Part shown: positions 22,701-34,560 of the stretch, piece by piece
Position numbering within the stretch: position 1 is the first letter of the stretch
How the letters are laid out: each line of letters begins with the position of its first letter
Assembly: GCF_026745355.1 (NCBI RefSeq)
Contig: NC_079202.1
Coordinates: 28,969,099-29,033,098, forward strand
DNA: 64,000 nt
DNA from: Beta vulgaris subsp. vulgaris
Lineage: Eukaryota; Streptophyta; Magnoliopsida; Caryophyllales; Amaranthaceae
Direction: 5' to 3'
Program-made: the position numbers and the translations under genes
Notes under the pieces: model-generated
Database searches by the model: none
What the model saw: the letters and a program-made list of their open reading frames with translations, nothing else
What the model was told of the DNA's origin: nothing

Positions 22701-24822
22701 AACCAGCACAAAGTACACATGACCAAGTATACTCATATCCATCTAATCCATCTTTCAAAGGTATACACAACAAGGTATACAAGCAAATCGCAACCATCTA
22801 ACCAAACAAGGGTCAATCGTGAGGATACACAACCATGCATAAGCCCTCAACACTCTCCAAACTAAATAACCATAGACTACCCAACAAAATTGGGCACATA
22901 CCCTTAATATAATGACTTAAACCAACCAAATCTTACTCAAATATGCTTAAAATACATGCCTAAGACCATCTATCAACAAATATCCATGCTGAAAGCAAAA
23001 TAGAAAATTTAATCAAAGTCACACAACCCAGGGAACAGACCCCTCGTCGCGAGGTGCGACGGGTGTCGCGAGTCGCGATACTCTGCCGTCGCCAGTCGCG
23101 AGACTGCTCGCGAGTCGCGAGCTGCGAGCTGCGACTGCTCGTGGCTTGCGAGCTTCGCTCGTACGCCAACCGAAAATGCAACGACTCTTGCGCCTAGCCT
23201 CACGCATCCAAACCAACTCAATTTCATGTCAAACACAATACCAATCACCCTTACATGAGGCTAAACCTTATCAACAACAACAACTACTCAAAATCCAAAG
23301 ATAACTAAAGTGAACCAAAGAATCAATCCAACCACAACAACAACAACAAGGAGACAACTAATCAACATGACTTAGCAAGATGATTATAGTAACAATCCAA
23401 GATATGAAATCAACACTAACAACCATGAAACTACATGTAACTTCAATCATACAATCCTCTAAGTTCCACCTAGCATGATACTACGTTCTCTAACACAATT
23501 CTAACATCCTAAGTTCTCAATCGATTCTCTACCGAACTAGAATAACGCTAGTTACCTTTTTCTTGAAGAGAAAAGTAGTAAAACGCTTCGAAAGTGCTTT
23601 AATTTCCTTGTGAAATACCACCACCTTCGTCTCCTACGAACACAATTGCAACGAACTCAACACGTGCTTGAAAACCGGTGTAAAATTGGCTTGAGATCAA
23701 GTAACGATGACTGCTTTTTGTGTGAGAAATGTGAATGAAGAACCAAAACTTTTCCTCTCCCTTTTTTTCTTGAAATAGGCATGTGAAATGAAGGAGGAAG
23801 GAGGAGTTTTTTTTTTCTGATTTTATTTTCAGAAAATGAAGGTGAAAAGATGGTGATTAAAAGGTGTATTAAGAGAGGTAAGTGAAGAGATGACTCTTGG
23901 TTAACTTAACGTTACAAGAACTTAATATGGCTGTCCAAAAACCCTTCATATACCATGAATAAATCAGAAATTTGGACCCTCTAATACACATAATACAATG
24001 TACGAAAAAACTAGTACAATGTATATTTCAGGCCCAAGTAAAACGTTCAAAATAATATGTATAAGTAAATATTTTTATAATTAAAAATTATAATTATTAA
24101 CGTAATACAAATACGTACTTACCACACTATCACATTTTACACTTTGCACAAACACGAGCACTACATTGCCCTTTTAATATAATTAACACAGATACGAGCA
24201 TTGTACACCTACTAAGTAATGCCGCACATAAAAACACACTATAGAAGCATTGAAACATCATCAAACAGAAATGTAGGTTTAAAAATATATATGTGTTTAT
24301 ACTTATCGGAAATATTTTAGTAAAAATATAATTTTACACTCAAATAATAACAATTAACGCGTGAAAATTTCAGAGAAATTTTGGGGCGTTACAACATCTT
24401 TAACACTCTAATTACGTGACTTACAAGAGAATATCGATGTTATATTTTACCACAACTCCTTTTAAAGTATTGTTTTCAAACTCATAGCTTTCAAAAAAAA
24501 AAATACTTATCACATCGTGACGTGAATTTTTCAATTTCTTAGTAGACATATAATGCGAAAAGTAGCAAAATAAATTATGAAATAAAAAATAATAACATAT
24601 TTGTTTATTGTAACTGACCCGAGACATCTCCCGGGAAAAAAAACTAGTTGTAGCTATTATAACTTGTACAATTTGGACCAATTATTTTTTATTTATAATT
24701 AAAATTTATTAATTATAAAAAAAAGTCACCTAGTCTATACTACTTACCCATTCCCCAATGTCCCCTTCCTTCTTTCTTCAAGTTATGGAAATTTTTGGTG
24801 TAACAGATGGGAGTAGGGGTGT

Positions 24823-25290
24823 TAATGAGTATGGCCTATTCGCAAATAGTTCGGATCAGCTCGGTGTAAACTCGATCAATGCTCGACTCATGTTGGCTTG
24901 ATTCAGATTCGGACCTGCCTCTAACTTTAACGAGCAGAGCTGACTAGGCAAAGCTAGGCTCGATTATTCATTTATAAAATAATATATTTATATATACATA
25001 AATATATTAACCTAGATATCACACAATAATAAGTGAATAGTTTCATTGCCTAAAAGAAAACCTATAAATGTCAATATTAAACAACGAAAAACAAAAAGAG
25101 AACATGTAAAAACTAGGGGTAATAAAGAGTCAAGCTTGTTTGTGAAAAGTTCGAGCTCGATTCGTTTAAATTTGGTCAAATCTCGGCTTGAACAAAATTC
25201 GAGTCCTTAAGCTTCAAGCTCGAATAAAGTTAAATGAAACATAAGCCGAGCTGACCATAGTTCGGGCTCGGCTCGACCGATAAGCAGCCA
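24823..25290. mobile_element. Fragments of hAT-type MITEs related to the 49147-49808 element
   Basis: taggggtgttaatgag at 24823 and a second start-like aggggtaataaagagtcaagc near 25117 resemble the termini of the complete copy. Both are followed by tcgagctcg-type motifs. No matching right end was found. The rest of 24,399-25,921 is AT-rich without a gene. Confidence 0.4.
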
Positions 25291-26174
25291 TAGATGGGAC
25301 AACTAGTTCATTCTTGTCCCGAGCGATACACCCCGGATCATTACCGATGTGCATTTGAAATCTTAAAGCAAAAACTTGAAAGAAGTTGAAAAAAAAGAGT
25401 TATAGGTATTCATAGTGCTCAGGAAATGATTTTCAAGTTCCTTTAAAATTTTCTACATAATAAATTATAATACGAATTATTCATCGATATAACCCCCGAC
25501 TTCAAGAGAGTACATATATATAAATATGTAATTACTTACAAAGAATATAATAATATATTATTTTTGAAATTTAGGTTAATGTGTAAGAATATATAACCGA
25601 TGCAATTTAGTGGTGTAGTAATAGTAACCATCGTAGTTATATAATCGTGTCTTCCCATTTAGTACCTTATGATGACTCATACCCTGCTCTAATTGGTTCG
25701 GATCGAGAAAATAATAATAAAATGTTTTAAGCTCAAAACTATTTTCTAACTCTTTTTACTAACCCATTCCCAGAAACCTATATTTTTCATAAATAGTTTT
25801 TACTAAGCCCACTTTCTTTTAAAATAAAGCTCATCTTCAAAAACATTTTAAAAATAGTTTTGATGAAAGCCCAATTTTTAAAATCCATAATCTAGCCCAA
25901 TTTAGCTATAGAGTTAATTAAGGGAAATTCTACATGGTAGCCTTCAAGTTTAAACTTTTTTACGTGGTGGCAAGGCAAAATTCATATTATACAAAGTAAC
26001 ACTGTACTATGACTAATTACATTTAGTGACCTTAATCCACTTAAAATTGACTAACCTATTACTAAAACCTAATTTACTAACCTACCCTCTTAGTTAATTA
26101 CCCCAAACTCTTTAAAACCCCACATCTCTTATTCAAAGTCCCCGGCCCGCATTTTTCCTTTCTCCCTTTCTCAC

Positions 26175-26555
26175 TTGTTTTTCTTCATTTCTCCCAGACC
26201 TAGGGTTTCCATGTTTGCTAATCCAAGGAGGAAAATGGCAATTGATGGCAGCTTCAATTGGGTGAAGATGAGGAATTGCGAATGTAAACCTCCTAAATTG
26301 GTTGAGGTTAGGTTCTCTGAAACTACACGAAATCCACGCAAGCCATACTATAAGTGCAGAAATGGAGGATGCGATTTCTTCGATTGGGTATATGAGGAAG
26401 ATGTATGCGTGTTCCAGACAACAACAAGTAAAGAAATTGGGGCGTTGAAGCAAGAAGTTCAAGATTTGGCCAAGTTCGTGAACAAGCTTGTGAATCTCTT
26501 CATGGTTGTTATTGTTGTTCTTGTTATTGTTTTAGTTAAGCAATTTATGAAATAG
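26175..26555 (+). CDS. GRF-type zinc-finger protein with coiled coil and C-terminal membrane anchor
   Basis: This intact 126-codon ORF lies just inside the left TIR of the MULE. Start candidates are Met1, Met13 and Met21 (MAIDGSFNW). The GRF-like finger is CECKPPKLVEVRFSE then YYKCRNGGCDFFDW. A short amphipathic segment follows (EIGALKQEVQDLAKFVNKL), then a hydrophobic tail (LFMVVIVVLVIVLVKQF) that suits a tail anchor. GRF fingers bind single-stranded nucleic acid in characterised proteins. The role here is unknown: an element-encoded accessory protein or a captured host gene. It has no frameshifts, unlike the transposase of the same element. Confidence 0.7.
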   Translation: MFFFISPRPRVSMFANPRRKMAIDGSFNWVKMRNCECKPPKLVEVRFSETTRNPRKPYYKCRNGGCDFFDWVYEEDVCVFQTTTSKEIGALKQEVQDLAKFVNKLVNLFMVVIVVLVIVLVKQFMK

Positions 26556-26646
26556 GGATGCGATTTCGATATGTATGAAACTGAATCTCTTCATGGTTGT
26601 TATTGTTGTTCTTGTTATTATTTTAGTTAAGTGATTTATGAAATTG
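26490..26646 (+). repeat. Tandem duplication of the membrane-anchor coding segment
   Basis: The block gaatctcttcatggttgtta through aatttatgaaat at 26490-26554 recurs at 26581-26646, after the stop codon. The second copy is therefore 3'-UTR. It could have been coding before the stop was gained. Confidence 0.8.
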
Positions 26647-27079
26647 GGAATTGTTATGGCTAAGTCCTTCATATGTTGTTCTTATTGTGAATGAAAGTTG
26701 GCTTTTTCTGGGTAAAATTGTTGTGTATTTTGTGAACATTATGGCACTATAACTTAAAATTACAAAAGCACAAGAAGGTCACATAATTTGCATAACAAAA
26801 AGTGCATTATCAAATTGTACCCAAAAGAGAAAATTTCAGCAATTGTAACAAAATGTGGATTAGTAGATATGTTTTCAGCAAGAGGCATTATCAAATTGTA
26901 CCAAAAAGTGCAATTGACCATAAAATGCATTATCACAATTCTGCACAATAGATGGTAAAGCCATCTGTCAGTTTCAATCAAGCTCATTGTACCAAAAAGT
27001 GACTGTTTAGCTACAAAAAACATCTAAACAACTGATAAATAACAACTTCTACTGTAGCAAAAAAATCTTCAAATCTCCA

Positions 27080-30000
27080 TTAGTGGTTGTTTAGTCTAGA
27101 TGATCTTTTAAGTGGTTGTGTAGCTGATGGTTGTGAATATTGAACTTCATGTGGAGGTTGTGATGCAGATTTTGTGACCTTGTTCCTTTGCAGTAAGTCC
27201 ACCTTTGCATGTGAGCTTATTGTGACCAAACTCATGGCAAATTGTACACTTGATTGTTGTTGACCTCTTGCCCTTCTCTTGTTCACCTTCTTCCCTTCTC
27301 CTGTTTCTTGGTGGTCTCCCTACTCCCCTCCTCAATGTTAGTGGCAGGACACTTGGTTGGTCAATTTCCGACCAATTTTCAGGCTCTGGAACACTGTTGA
27401 TGGTTGGACCATAAGTCTTCTTATACACTCCTACGTAGTACCAAGTGCTAGTGTACTTGTAGGGGTCTTCTTTGGCATATAGGAGAGCTCTCATGGCATG
27501 CTTGCAGGGCAATCCTGAAATCTTCCACAAGCCACACACAACTTGTCTGGTTCAAACTAACAGGCAAGACTGATCTCCCATCCCTAATTTCATACTCCCC
27601 TGGTCCACTCTCATATGCCTTGCACAATCTTGGGTCTTTTATAAGCTTCTGAATTCTTTTGACAATGTTGGGGCAGGGCTCATCATTATTCCATGTGGCA
27701 CAAGCCTCTCTTCTTTTGGACATTCTAACCATACAAACCCTTCTTATACCTGCAATTTCAAACACATATGTAAAGTGGGTTAGTATACAAAAGCCATGAA
27801 ATTATGGTTGTTAGTATACCTTCCAACAAAGTCAACACAGGCCTTGTTCTATCTACTCCTAAAGTGGCATTGAAGCTCTCCACGAAGTTAGTTTTGTTCT
27901 CCTCTCTACATATTTTTGGATCAAACTTGTGTCTACACCACCTTTCTTGATCCCCAATCTTGGACAACCACACCAAGGCTAATGGATTGGTTGCTTTTAT
28001 TTGTTCCATTGCTTTCCTAAAGGTGATTGGGCTAGTTACACTGCAAGCTTTCCAAAATAGTGAATACATCAAAGGCCTAGAAAATGCTCCCTTCCAATTC
28101 TTTGCAATGTGCTTGCATTAATATCTCCTACTTGCTTTAGGCCATAATTCAGTTAGGGCAACAACAATACCCTGCATATAGGACATAATGTAACTGAAAT
28201 TAGTGTAGTACTAAAGAAACTAAAATAAAGTAGTTAGTGTAATAATTTGATACAATACCTTTTGTCTGTCAGAAATGATGCACCATTCATCACCTCTATT
28301 GCAGGGTTCCAATACTTTCTTTAGGTGCAAAATGAAAATTTTCCAACTTTCTTCATCTTATCCACTCACTATTTCCCAGGTAATGGGGAAGAGTTCATTG
28401 TTTGCATCAATGGCAAGTGCAGAAAGAAGTACCCCCCATAGTTTCCCTTCAAATGGGCTCCATCCACACCAACAAGACTTCTACAACCAGAAGCAAGGCC
28501 ATCAAGGGCTCCTTTAAAGCTTATGAATATACTGGAGAAGAGTAAAGGTCTCTCTGGTGTGTTGTGCCTACGCACCATGCACAGTTTGTTGTGGATCCAG
28601 GATTAGTAGTCCTTATCATTTCACAATATTTTGGCAAGAAGGCATAGGACTCATCATGTCCACCATTTATTTCCCTCAAAGCAACTGTTCTCATTTTGTA
28701 CAAAGTACTAGTGGCCATTTGGACCCGGTACCTCTGAAATAACAATTCATTCAAAGTCCTCCCAGGGATGTCATTATTATCCCTAATATCATCCGTCAAC
28801 TTCTCTGCTGCCCAAGCCACATTCACCAGAGGATTTCTTTCATCCAAGCCCCTACAAGTGTGCTCCATGTTCTTAATATTCTTGATGGCTCAAGTCTTAC
28901 CATCTGGTAGTATGCTACTATGCAACCTCCAATTGCAGTTGAAGTCCTGGAAAAGTCACTGTCAATCTCCTTGGTGTTGACCTCTCTAACACTATCCCAA
29001 AACCCACACTGTATACAATAGTCCCTCAACACCCCTTTGAAATGTTGTTTGTCACTAAACAACATCCAAGGTTTCAACACAATCCTTCCCCATTCTTCCT
29101 CACCTTTGTAATACTCTCCATTCATGTAGATTCTCTTCAAATAAGACTCATCATTATCAACATCATGTTGCCAGTACTCATCAGCATATGGGTCATAACT
29201 ATCAAAAATTTCAAAAGCAACATCATCACCTAAGTCCTCCTCTTCCCCCTTTGGAATCCAAAGGGTCATTTGAACCATCTTCATGACCACCTAGAGGGTC
29301 TTCTCCACCCTTCACATAACTGCCACCAACATCCCTCTCCAATTTGAAATCACCTAAATCCTCCAAACCATTTATTTCAACTTCAGGTTGTTGTAGGGGT
29401 TGGGAAACAGGTTGGATCACAAGTCCCTTCCTAGCAGCTGTTGTCTTAGGTATTTTTTTTTAGGAATACAGATGCAGTGGATTCTACAACAGGCTGTGTA
29501 GGGGTGTCAACATGAAGGACATGAGGTGCATTTGAGAATGAGGCCATTTAAGATAACACAGTGACTTCACGAGTGGCAACCTGTTTCTTTCTATTGGTTC
29601 TAGGTGACAGTTTCTTTGGTTTTTTTTGTTTCTTATTCAAAGCTTTCCTAAATTCAGGGTGTTCATCCAAATAATTCTCTATATCCATTGCAGTCTCTAC
29701 ATTGGCATGGTTTAGTCTATCCATGACATCATTGTCTATAGAAGAAAAATGGTCATCTTTGGGAGTAGGGGAACTAATTATTTTTGGGTCATCACTGCCT
29801 TTTTCAACTCTACTTCTAGTCCTAGGTTGAGTTGTTTCATACAGCACATTCTTCTCCTTTCCCAAACCCACTGATAACTTCAAGTTCCTAGCTGCTTTCA
29901 CACATTCACTTAACTTATCCAAGAAACCAACATGTATATACACCACTTTGCTCTTACTAAACCTTTGCAACATAGCCATCAAATCCTTGCCACTATGAAT

Positions 30001-30171
30001 TTTTACCGTCTTTTGCTTAAAACAATAGCGGAAAGTAGGAAATTTAGGCATCTCAAAGCTGTTCTTCCTAAATTCATCCTCATATTCATTGTTTAGGTTA
30101 ATCCACATCACTTTGTCAATGTCATCAATCATCAGATCAACAGTTTTACCCAGACAATTAAAGTTCAACAC
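27080..30171 (-). pseudogene. MuDR-type MULE transposase, fragmented
   Basis: N-terminal part 30171-29548 contains low-complexity acidic and KKQKKPKKLSPRTNRKKQ segments. It is followed by the MuDR N-terminal block (LFSDKQHFKGVLRDYCIQCG near 29,050). The MULE core GALDGLASGCRSLVGVDGAH with LKGNYGG (near 28,470) and SKIGDQERWCRHKFDPKICR with NFVESFNATLG (near 27,900) follow. The SWIM finger CGLWKISGLPCKHAM is near 27,510, then a CX2CX4HX4C knuckle (CTICHEFGHNKLTC) near 27,220. The frame changes at several points (near 29,540, 29,440, 29,270, 28,860, 28,400, 27,760 and 27,540). At least one of these may be an intron; the rest are decay or sequencing indels. Confidence 0.8.
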
Positions 30172-30879
30172 TATTTCATCAACATTGTTACTCCAACTGC
30201 AAATAGAACAATAACACTATTACCAGAACACAATCAAGCATAATTCATGAATATTACAAGTAACCCTAATCTTCTGACTATTACCCTAATTTTTCGAACT
30301 AAAACATAGAACACAAAGTCCATAGCATCCAGCGTGAAATTAAGGGTCCAACAACAAAAAAAATCAAATTTCTTGTTAAAAAACCACCACAAAGTACATA
30401 ATCAACAAAAAGAGTAGATGTATACCTGAATTGCAGAACTTGTGCACCAAAGTGTGCAGCCTCGAGCGTGAAATAGCGAGAAGCATTATGGCTAAAAATT
30501 CCAAACTTTCGCCAAGATTAGAAGCTTCAAACCCTCAAGATTTCGAAGAAATTGCAGAGAAAAATTATGGACAATGGAGCGAATTTTTTCCAGATATGAT
30601 CAATGGAAGGAGATGTGATTGACAGGGGAAGTTAAGGAGTTAATGTGATCATAACTCAGGACTGATGGGAGGGGTTTTGGAAATAGGGTAATTAACTAAG
30701 AGGGTTGGTTAGTAAATTAGGTTTTAGTAATGGGTTAGTCAATTTTAAGTGGATTAAGGTCACCAAATGTAATTAGTCATAGTACAATGTCACTTTGTAT
30801 AATAATAATATTTTTGCCTTGGCACCACATAAAAAAGATTAAACTTGAAGGCTACCATGTAGAATTTTCCATTAATTAA

Positions 30880-31497
30880 TTACATTGATTTGTTTTATTA
30901 ATAAAAATATCTTTTTATAAAAATAATTTTTCTCCAAAGTGTTTTCAATTATTTTTTATCTAACTCTTTTCTAAGATCTTTTTAATAAATCTTTTAGAGG
31001 CCTACTAGGTTCCGAAAACCTATTGCATCCCAACTACCTAAACCTCACAACCTATATATATACCCCCTTCCTCCTAAGGGATGTAAATTGATTGTGAAAA
31101 GTCCGGAGTCCAATACTTTTCACTTACACTCCAAAACTCCAAAGTGAAAAGGCAAAAATTACTTTAACCATTTTTGCGCCTTTTGTATTTTGCAATTTGC
31201 ATTTTATTAGATCATAAAGATCTATGTAACTGACTTTATGGAATTGATGCAATGAATCCAATTTTTCGAATTTCATTGACTCGATCATTAGAAAACATTG
31301 TAAACCTAAATCAGAAAAAAATTATATATTATATAAAAATCGGACTAGACTGGACTGGATTCGGACTCTAGAAAAAAATTCGAACTTAACTGGAGTGGAC
31401 TCAGAATAAATTTGGATTGGAATTGGACTCATTTTCTCGAGTCCAAAAAACTTTGGACTGGATTTGGATTTGGCAAAGTCCAATCCAATCTAATCCT
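30880..31497. other. Non-coding, AT-rich; possible LTR remnant
   Basis: A tatatatacccccttcctcc stretch near 31,050 looks promoter-like and LTR-like. 31,320-31,500 is a run of ggactggatttgga-type motifs. No gene or clear termini. Confidence 0.3.
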
Positions 31498-31502
31498 ATT
31501 AC

Positions 31503-31785
31503 TGTAATACCCTTCATGATTGCTTTAAAGGGATTTAACAGGTTACTCATTTCAACAAGATGCATCTTTCTTTTAGGGAGCTCATTTCCTTAGTTACTCC
31601 ATAGTTAAGTGTGCTTGGCTGGGAGTAGTCCAGGGATGGGTGACCTCCTGGGAAGTTTCTCAGGGTGTGCATGAGTGAGGACAAAATGCGCCGTAAGAAC
31701 TTGTGTTGGTTACTGAGGACAGTTGTTGGCCCTGGATGCGCATTGGTGACAATATACTCGACTCCGTATGGGTCGGGGTGTTACA
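31503..31785 (+). repeat. Cassandra 5' LTR
   Basis: TG...CA ends. It differs from the 3' LTR at scattered single bases, so the insertion is not brand new. Confidence 0.92.
31596..31657 (+). other. 5S rRNA-derived segment in the Cassandra 5' LTR
   Basis: gttaagtgtgcttggctggg and gggatgggtgacctcctggg closely match the 3' half of plant 5S rRNA, including the internal control region (A box, intermediate element, C box). The 5' half of 5S is absent, so this is not a 5S gene but a likely Pol III promoter for the element. Confidence 0.9.
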
Positions 31786-32046
31786 AATGATATCAGAGCA
31801 ACCCTACGACTGCGTGTTGGGGAGACCCTAAGGCCGCCAGGCCGAATATTAGGAGTCCTCAAGCGCCTAATGGGGGAGGATTCTGGGGCTGCATTGTCAT
31901 ATGGAACGACCCAGAGGTCGTCAGACCGAATATATGGAGTTTCCGGTGATCAATTTCCAGGCTGGGGGGACCCACAGGTCGTTGTGGCCGAATATGTGGA
32001 GTCCTCAGGCGCAACGAGGGTGTTGATGTCCTCAAGTGGGGGTGTA

Positions 32047-32329
32047 TGTAATACCCCTCATGATTGCTTTAAAGGGATTTAGCAGGCTACTCATTCCAAC
32101 AAGATGCATCTTTCTTTTAGGGAGCTCATTTCCTTAGTTACTCCACAGTTAAGCGTGCTTGGCTGGGAGTTGTCCAGGGATGGTTGACCTCTTGGGAAGT
32201 TTCTCAGGGTGTGCATGAGTGAGGACAAAATGCGCCGGAAGAACTTGTGTTGATTATTGAGGACAGTTGTTGGCCCTGGATGCGCATTGGTGACAATATA
32301 CTCGACTCCGTATGAGTCGGGGTGTTACA
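32047..32329 (+). repeat. Cassandra 3' LTR
   Basis: Same structure as the 5' LTR. The 5S-derived part is at about 32,141-32,200 (cagttaagcgtgcttggctg), with a few substitutions, for example gttgacc for the C-box gtgacc region. Confidence 0.92.
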
Positions 32330-32334
32330 ATTAC

Positions 32335-32846
32335 ACCCCTACTTTCTCCCACAATTCACAACAACCTCACATAACAAACCATCACACTAAATCCATGCCT
32401 AACCGACTCAAAAATATCACACGAACTAACAAATCCCTCGACACTCATATTGTCTCGCGGCCATCTGATCATCTTCATCACTTTAATTTCTTTCTTGATT
32501 GCCCCTACAACTATAACATCATCAACTGCTAATTTATCTCGCCTAACATCATCACTCGTCAATCCTCATCATTCGCCACTATTTAAACTAGGAGAACGTA
32601 TTGTGTCGGACTCGTCCGACACAACATTCTCATCGGACGAGGCACGCACGCTCATTAATAAAACCGTAAAAATTTAAAAACAAAAACAAAAACAACAGCT
32701 TCATCCGCCATTGTTCAACGGCAAAATATCAGCTTCATCCGCTTCATCCGCCATTGTTCAACAACAAAATATCGTACAAATCTACTTTCTCCCTGCAATG
32801 AAATCTCATTTGAACATTCCACTTCTCAAATCTAGTTAAAGCAAGA
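32335..32846. other. Non-coding leader of the FAR1 locus
   Basis: CA-rich DNA without a gene. A small direct repeat, tcatccgccattgttcaac, occurs near 32,700 and 32,745. It may contain promoter or TIR sequence of the FAR1/Ulp1 element, but no inverted partner is visible in the window. Confidence 0.3.
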
Positions 32847-33041
32847 ATGTCAACCGAAGATTCCAATTCACAAATCGGAAGTTCATTACAAATTGATCTA
32901 AGCAATGAGAAAGGTGACACAGATCTCACATTACAAATTGAACTAAGCAATGAAAAACGTAACACAAATTTCACATCAGAAAAAAAAGAAAGAAATTACA
33001 TGAAGAATCAGCTGGAAAAGAAGACAAAGAAACTGGTGTAT
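32847..33041 (+). CDS. Possible first exon of the FAR1-like gene
   Basis: MSTEDSNSQIGSSLQIDLSN continues as two diverged LQI(D/E)LSNEK units and ends in a basic KKERNYMKNQLEKKTKK. A donor-like CTG|GTGTATGT follows, leading into the minisatellite intron. Phase to the next exon does not fit perfectly, so it may be a separate upstream ORF. Confidence 0.4.
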
Positions 33042-33059
33042 GTCTAAAATTAATTTTCG

Positions 33060-33605
33060 ATTGCATTTACTCATTTTCAGTTAGAATTTCGATTGTATCA
33101 GTTAGTATGTGTAAAATTAGCATTTACATTGCAACAAAAGTCTATTTTTCACTCAGTAACTTCTTTTTCCAGTTAACGTTACTTCTTTTTTCAGTTAGAC
33201 TTATTTATTATTCAGTTAGACTTAGTTAGTTTTCAGTTAATTTAGTTTTCAGTTAGACTAATTTAGTTTTCAGTTAGACGTATTTAGTTTCCACTTAGAC
33301 TCATTTAGTTTTCAGTTAGACTAATTTAGTTTTCAGTTAGACGTATTTAGTTTTCAGTTAGACTCATTTAGTTTTCAGTTAGACGTATTTAGTTTTCAGA
33401 TAGACTTCTTTAGTTTTCAGTTAGACTTATTTAGTTTTCAGTTAGACTTCTTTATTTCTCAGTTAGACTTATTTGCTTTTCAGTTGGTCTTTATATTATT
33501 TCATTTAGTATAATGATTCTTTCATTTGATACTATTACAATTATTTTTAGCTACACTTGTTTAGTTTTCATTAGTGCTTCTGTTCTTTCAGTTAGTGTCC
33601 TTATT
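33060..33605 (+). repeat. 21-bp minisatellite, FAR1 first intron
   Basis: Roughly two dozen units of ttttcagttagacttatttag, best ordered at 33,180-33,480. Each unit holds a pyrimidine tract plus CAG, like a 3' splice site in the direction of the gene. Confidence 0.95.
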
Positions 33606-33954
33606 TTTTGTCAATGAACTCAACAGCTGAACATGAATATCTCAAGTACATCAATGACGAGAATATCAGTAGCAGTTTAATAGGAGACATGTTACAGATC
33701 ACAAAGATGGTTACAACTTGTATCAAGCACACTCAAGAGCATTAGGATTTAGTATTAGGAAACAAACTCTAAGGAGGAGGAGAATTGATAATTCTATATA
33801 CGAATTCTTCTTGGTTTTCAAAGGAAGGAGCCTCAAATCAACAAACAAAATACGGAACAAAAGAACAAGACACACAACAAGATCATGTTCAGATACCAGA
33901 TGTTGAGCAGCCAACCAAGGAAAGAAAGGAAAGAGTCACTACAAAAAAAACTAC

Positions 33955-34560
33955 ATATAGAGGCAATCCAAAATTGCATCTAAATATCTATTTGTAGCCT
34001 CTAATGGTGTTCAGAAGCAATTTTCTCGCTGCCTCTAATTAGTCCGTCGCTAATTATAGGTTGCTCTTAGTGCCACCTTTTAGAGGCAGACAAGTTATGG
34101 TGTTGCTAAACACACTTATGTTTAGAGGCAACCATATTCTTGTTGCTAATTGTTGGTTGCCCCTAATGCCACCTTTTGAGGCATAAAACTTGACGTGTTG
34201 CTAAAGAGACTTACATTTAGAGGCGACCATAAGTCAGTCGCTAATTATAGGTTTCCCCTAATGCACCTTTTGGGCACATGTTACATTGGTGATAAGACAT
34301 TTATATTTAGAGGCAACCATAAGTTTGTCTCAAATTTTAAGTTGCATCCATTGCTTACTTTTTGGGGCACACAAATACTGTTTCTAAAACCACTAATGTT
34401 TAGATGCAACTATAAATTTTGCCGCAAATTTTAAATTAAGGCAACCACTTCTTCTGCATCTAAATATATTTAGAGGCAATTACATTTCGTAGGTTCAAAA
34501 CACATTTAGGGACATTTATACGTGTTGCTCCTAATTATATTTAGATGCAACTGTGAAATT
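33955..34560. repeat. CACTA left subterminal repeats
   Basis: Imperfect units of about 50-60 bp around tttagaggcaaccataagt and ttgctaattataggttgc. These are likely transposase-binding arrays. Confidence 0.7.

Larger units (their letters stand above)
20801..24393. mobile_element. Solo LTR of an LTR retrotransposon (probably Ty3/gypsy)
   Basis: It begins TGTAACATCCCGTCC and ends TTTTGGGGCGTTACA, with a perfect 5-bp duplication ACATC at 20796-20800 and 24394-24398. There is no internal coding region. Subtracting the nested 876-bp MITE and one TSD leaves about 2.7 kb. Inside are degenerate tandem units around accataccgccc (22,370-22,700) and a CG-rich block of tcgcgagtcgcga motifs (23,040-23,165). 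A single LTR with a TSD implies LTR-LTR recombination. Confidence 0.85.
25922..30870. mobile_element. MuDR-type MULE, 4.95 kb, with long TIRs and two convergent genes
   Basis: TIRs of about 185 bp (25,922-26,105 and 30,685-30,870) start GG(G/A)AAATTCTACATGG and stay highly similar throughout. Flanks GTTAATTAA (25913-25921) and ATTAATTAA (30871-30879) match at 8 of 9 bases, the expected MULE TSD length. The minus strand carries the transposase and the plus strand a short GRF zinc-finger gene. Confidence 0.9.
31503..32329 (+). mobile_element. Complete Cassandra TRIM retrotransposon
   Basis: Two 283-bp LTRs (31503-31785 and 32047-32329), each TGTAATACCC...GGGTGTTACA, flank a 261-bp core, with perfect TSD ATTAC at 31498-31502 and 32330-32334. 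Right after the 5' LTR is atgatatcagagcaac, close to an initiator-Met tRNA primer site. Before the 3' LTR is a short G-run polypurine tract. Each LTR carries 5S-rRNA-derived sequence, the hallmark of Cassandra. The core encodes no protein and holds three related ~70-bp units (gaccc.. aggtcgt ..ccgaatat.. ggagt). It must be mobilised by another element's enzymes. Confidence 0.93.

Noticed and set aside
31596..31657. Functional 5S rRNA gene
   Set aside because: Only the 3' half with the control region is present and it lies in an LTR with a TSD, so it is Cassandra.
33060..33605. CRISPR-like array of short regular repeats
   Set aside because: The units are contiguous without unique spacers, in an intron of a plant gene. 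This is a minisatellite.
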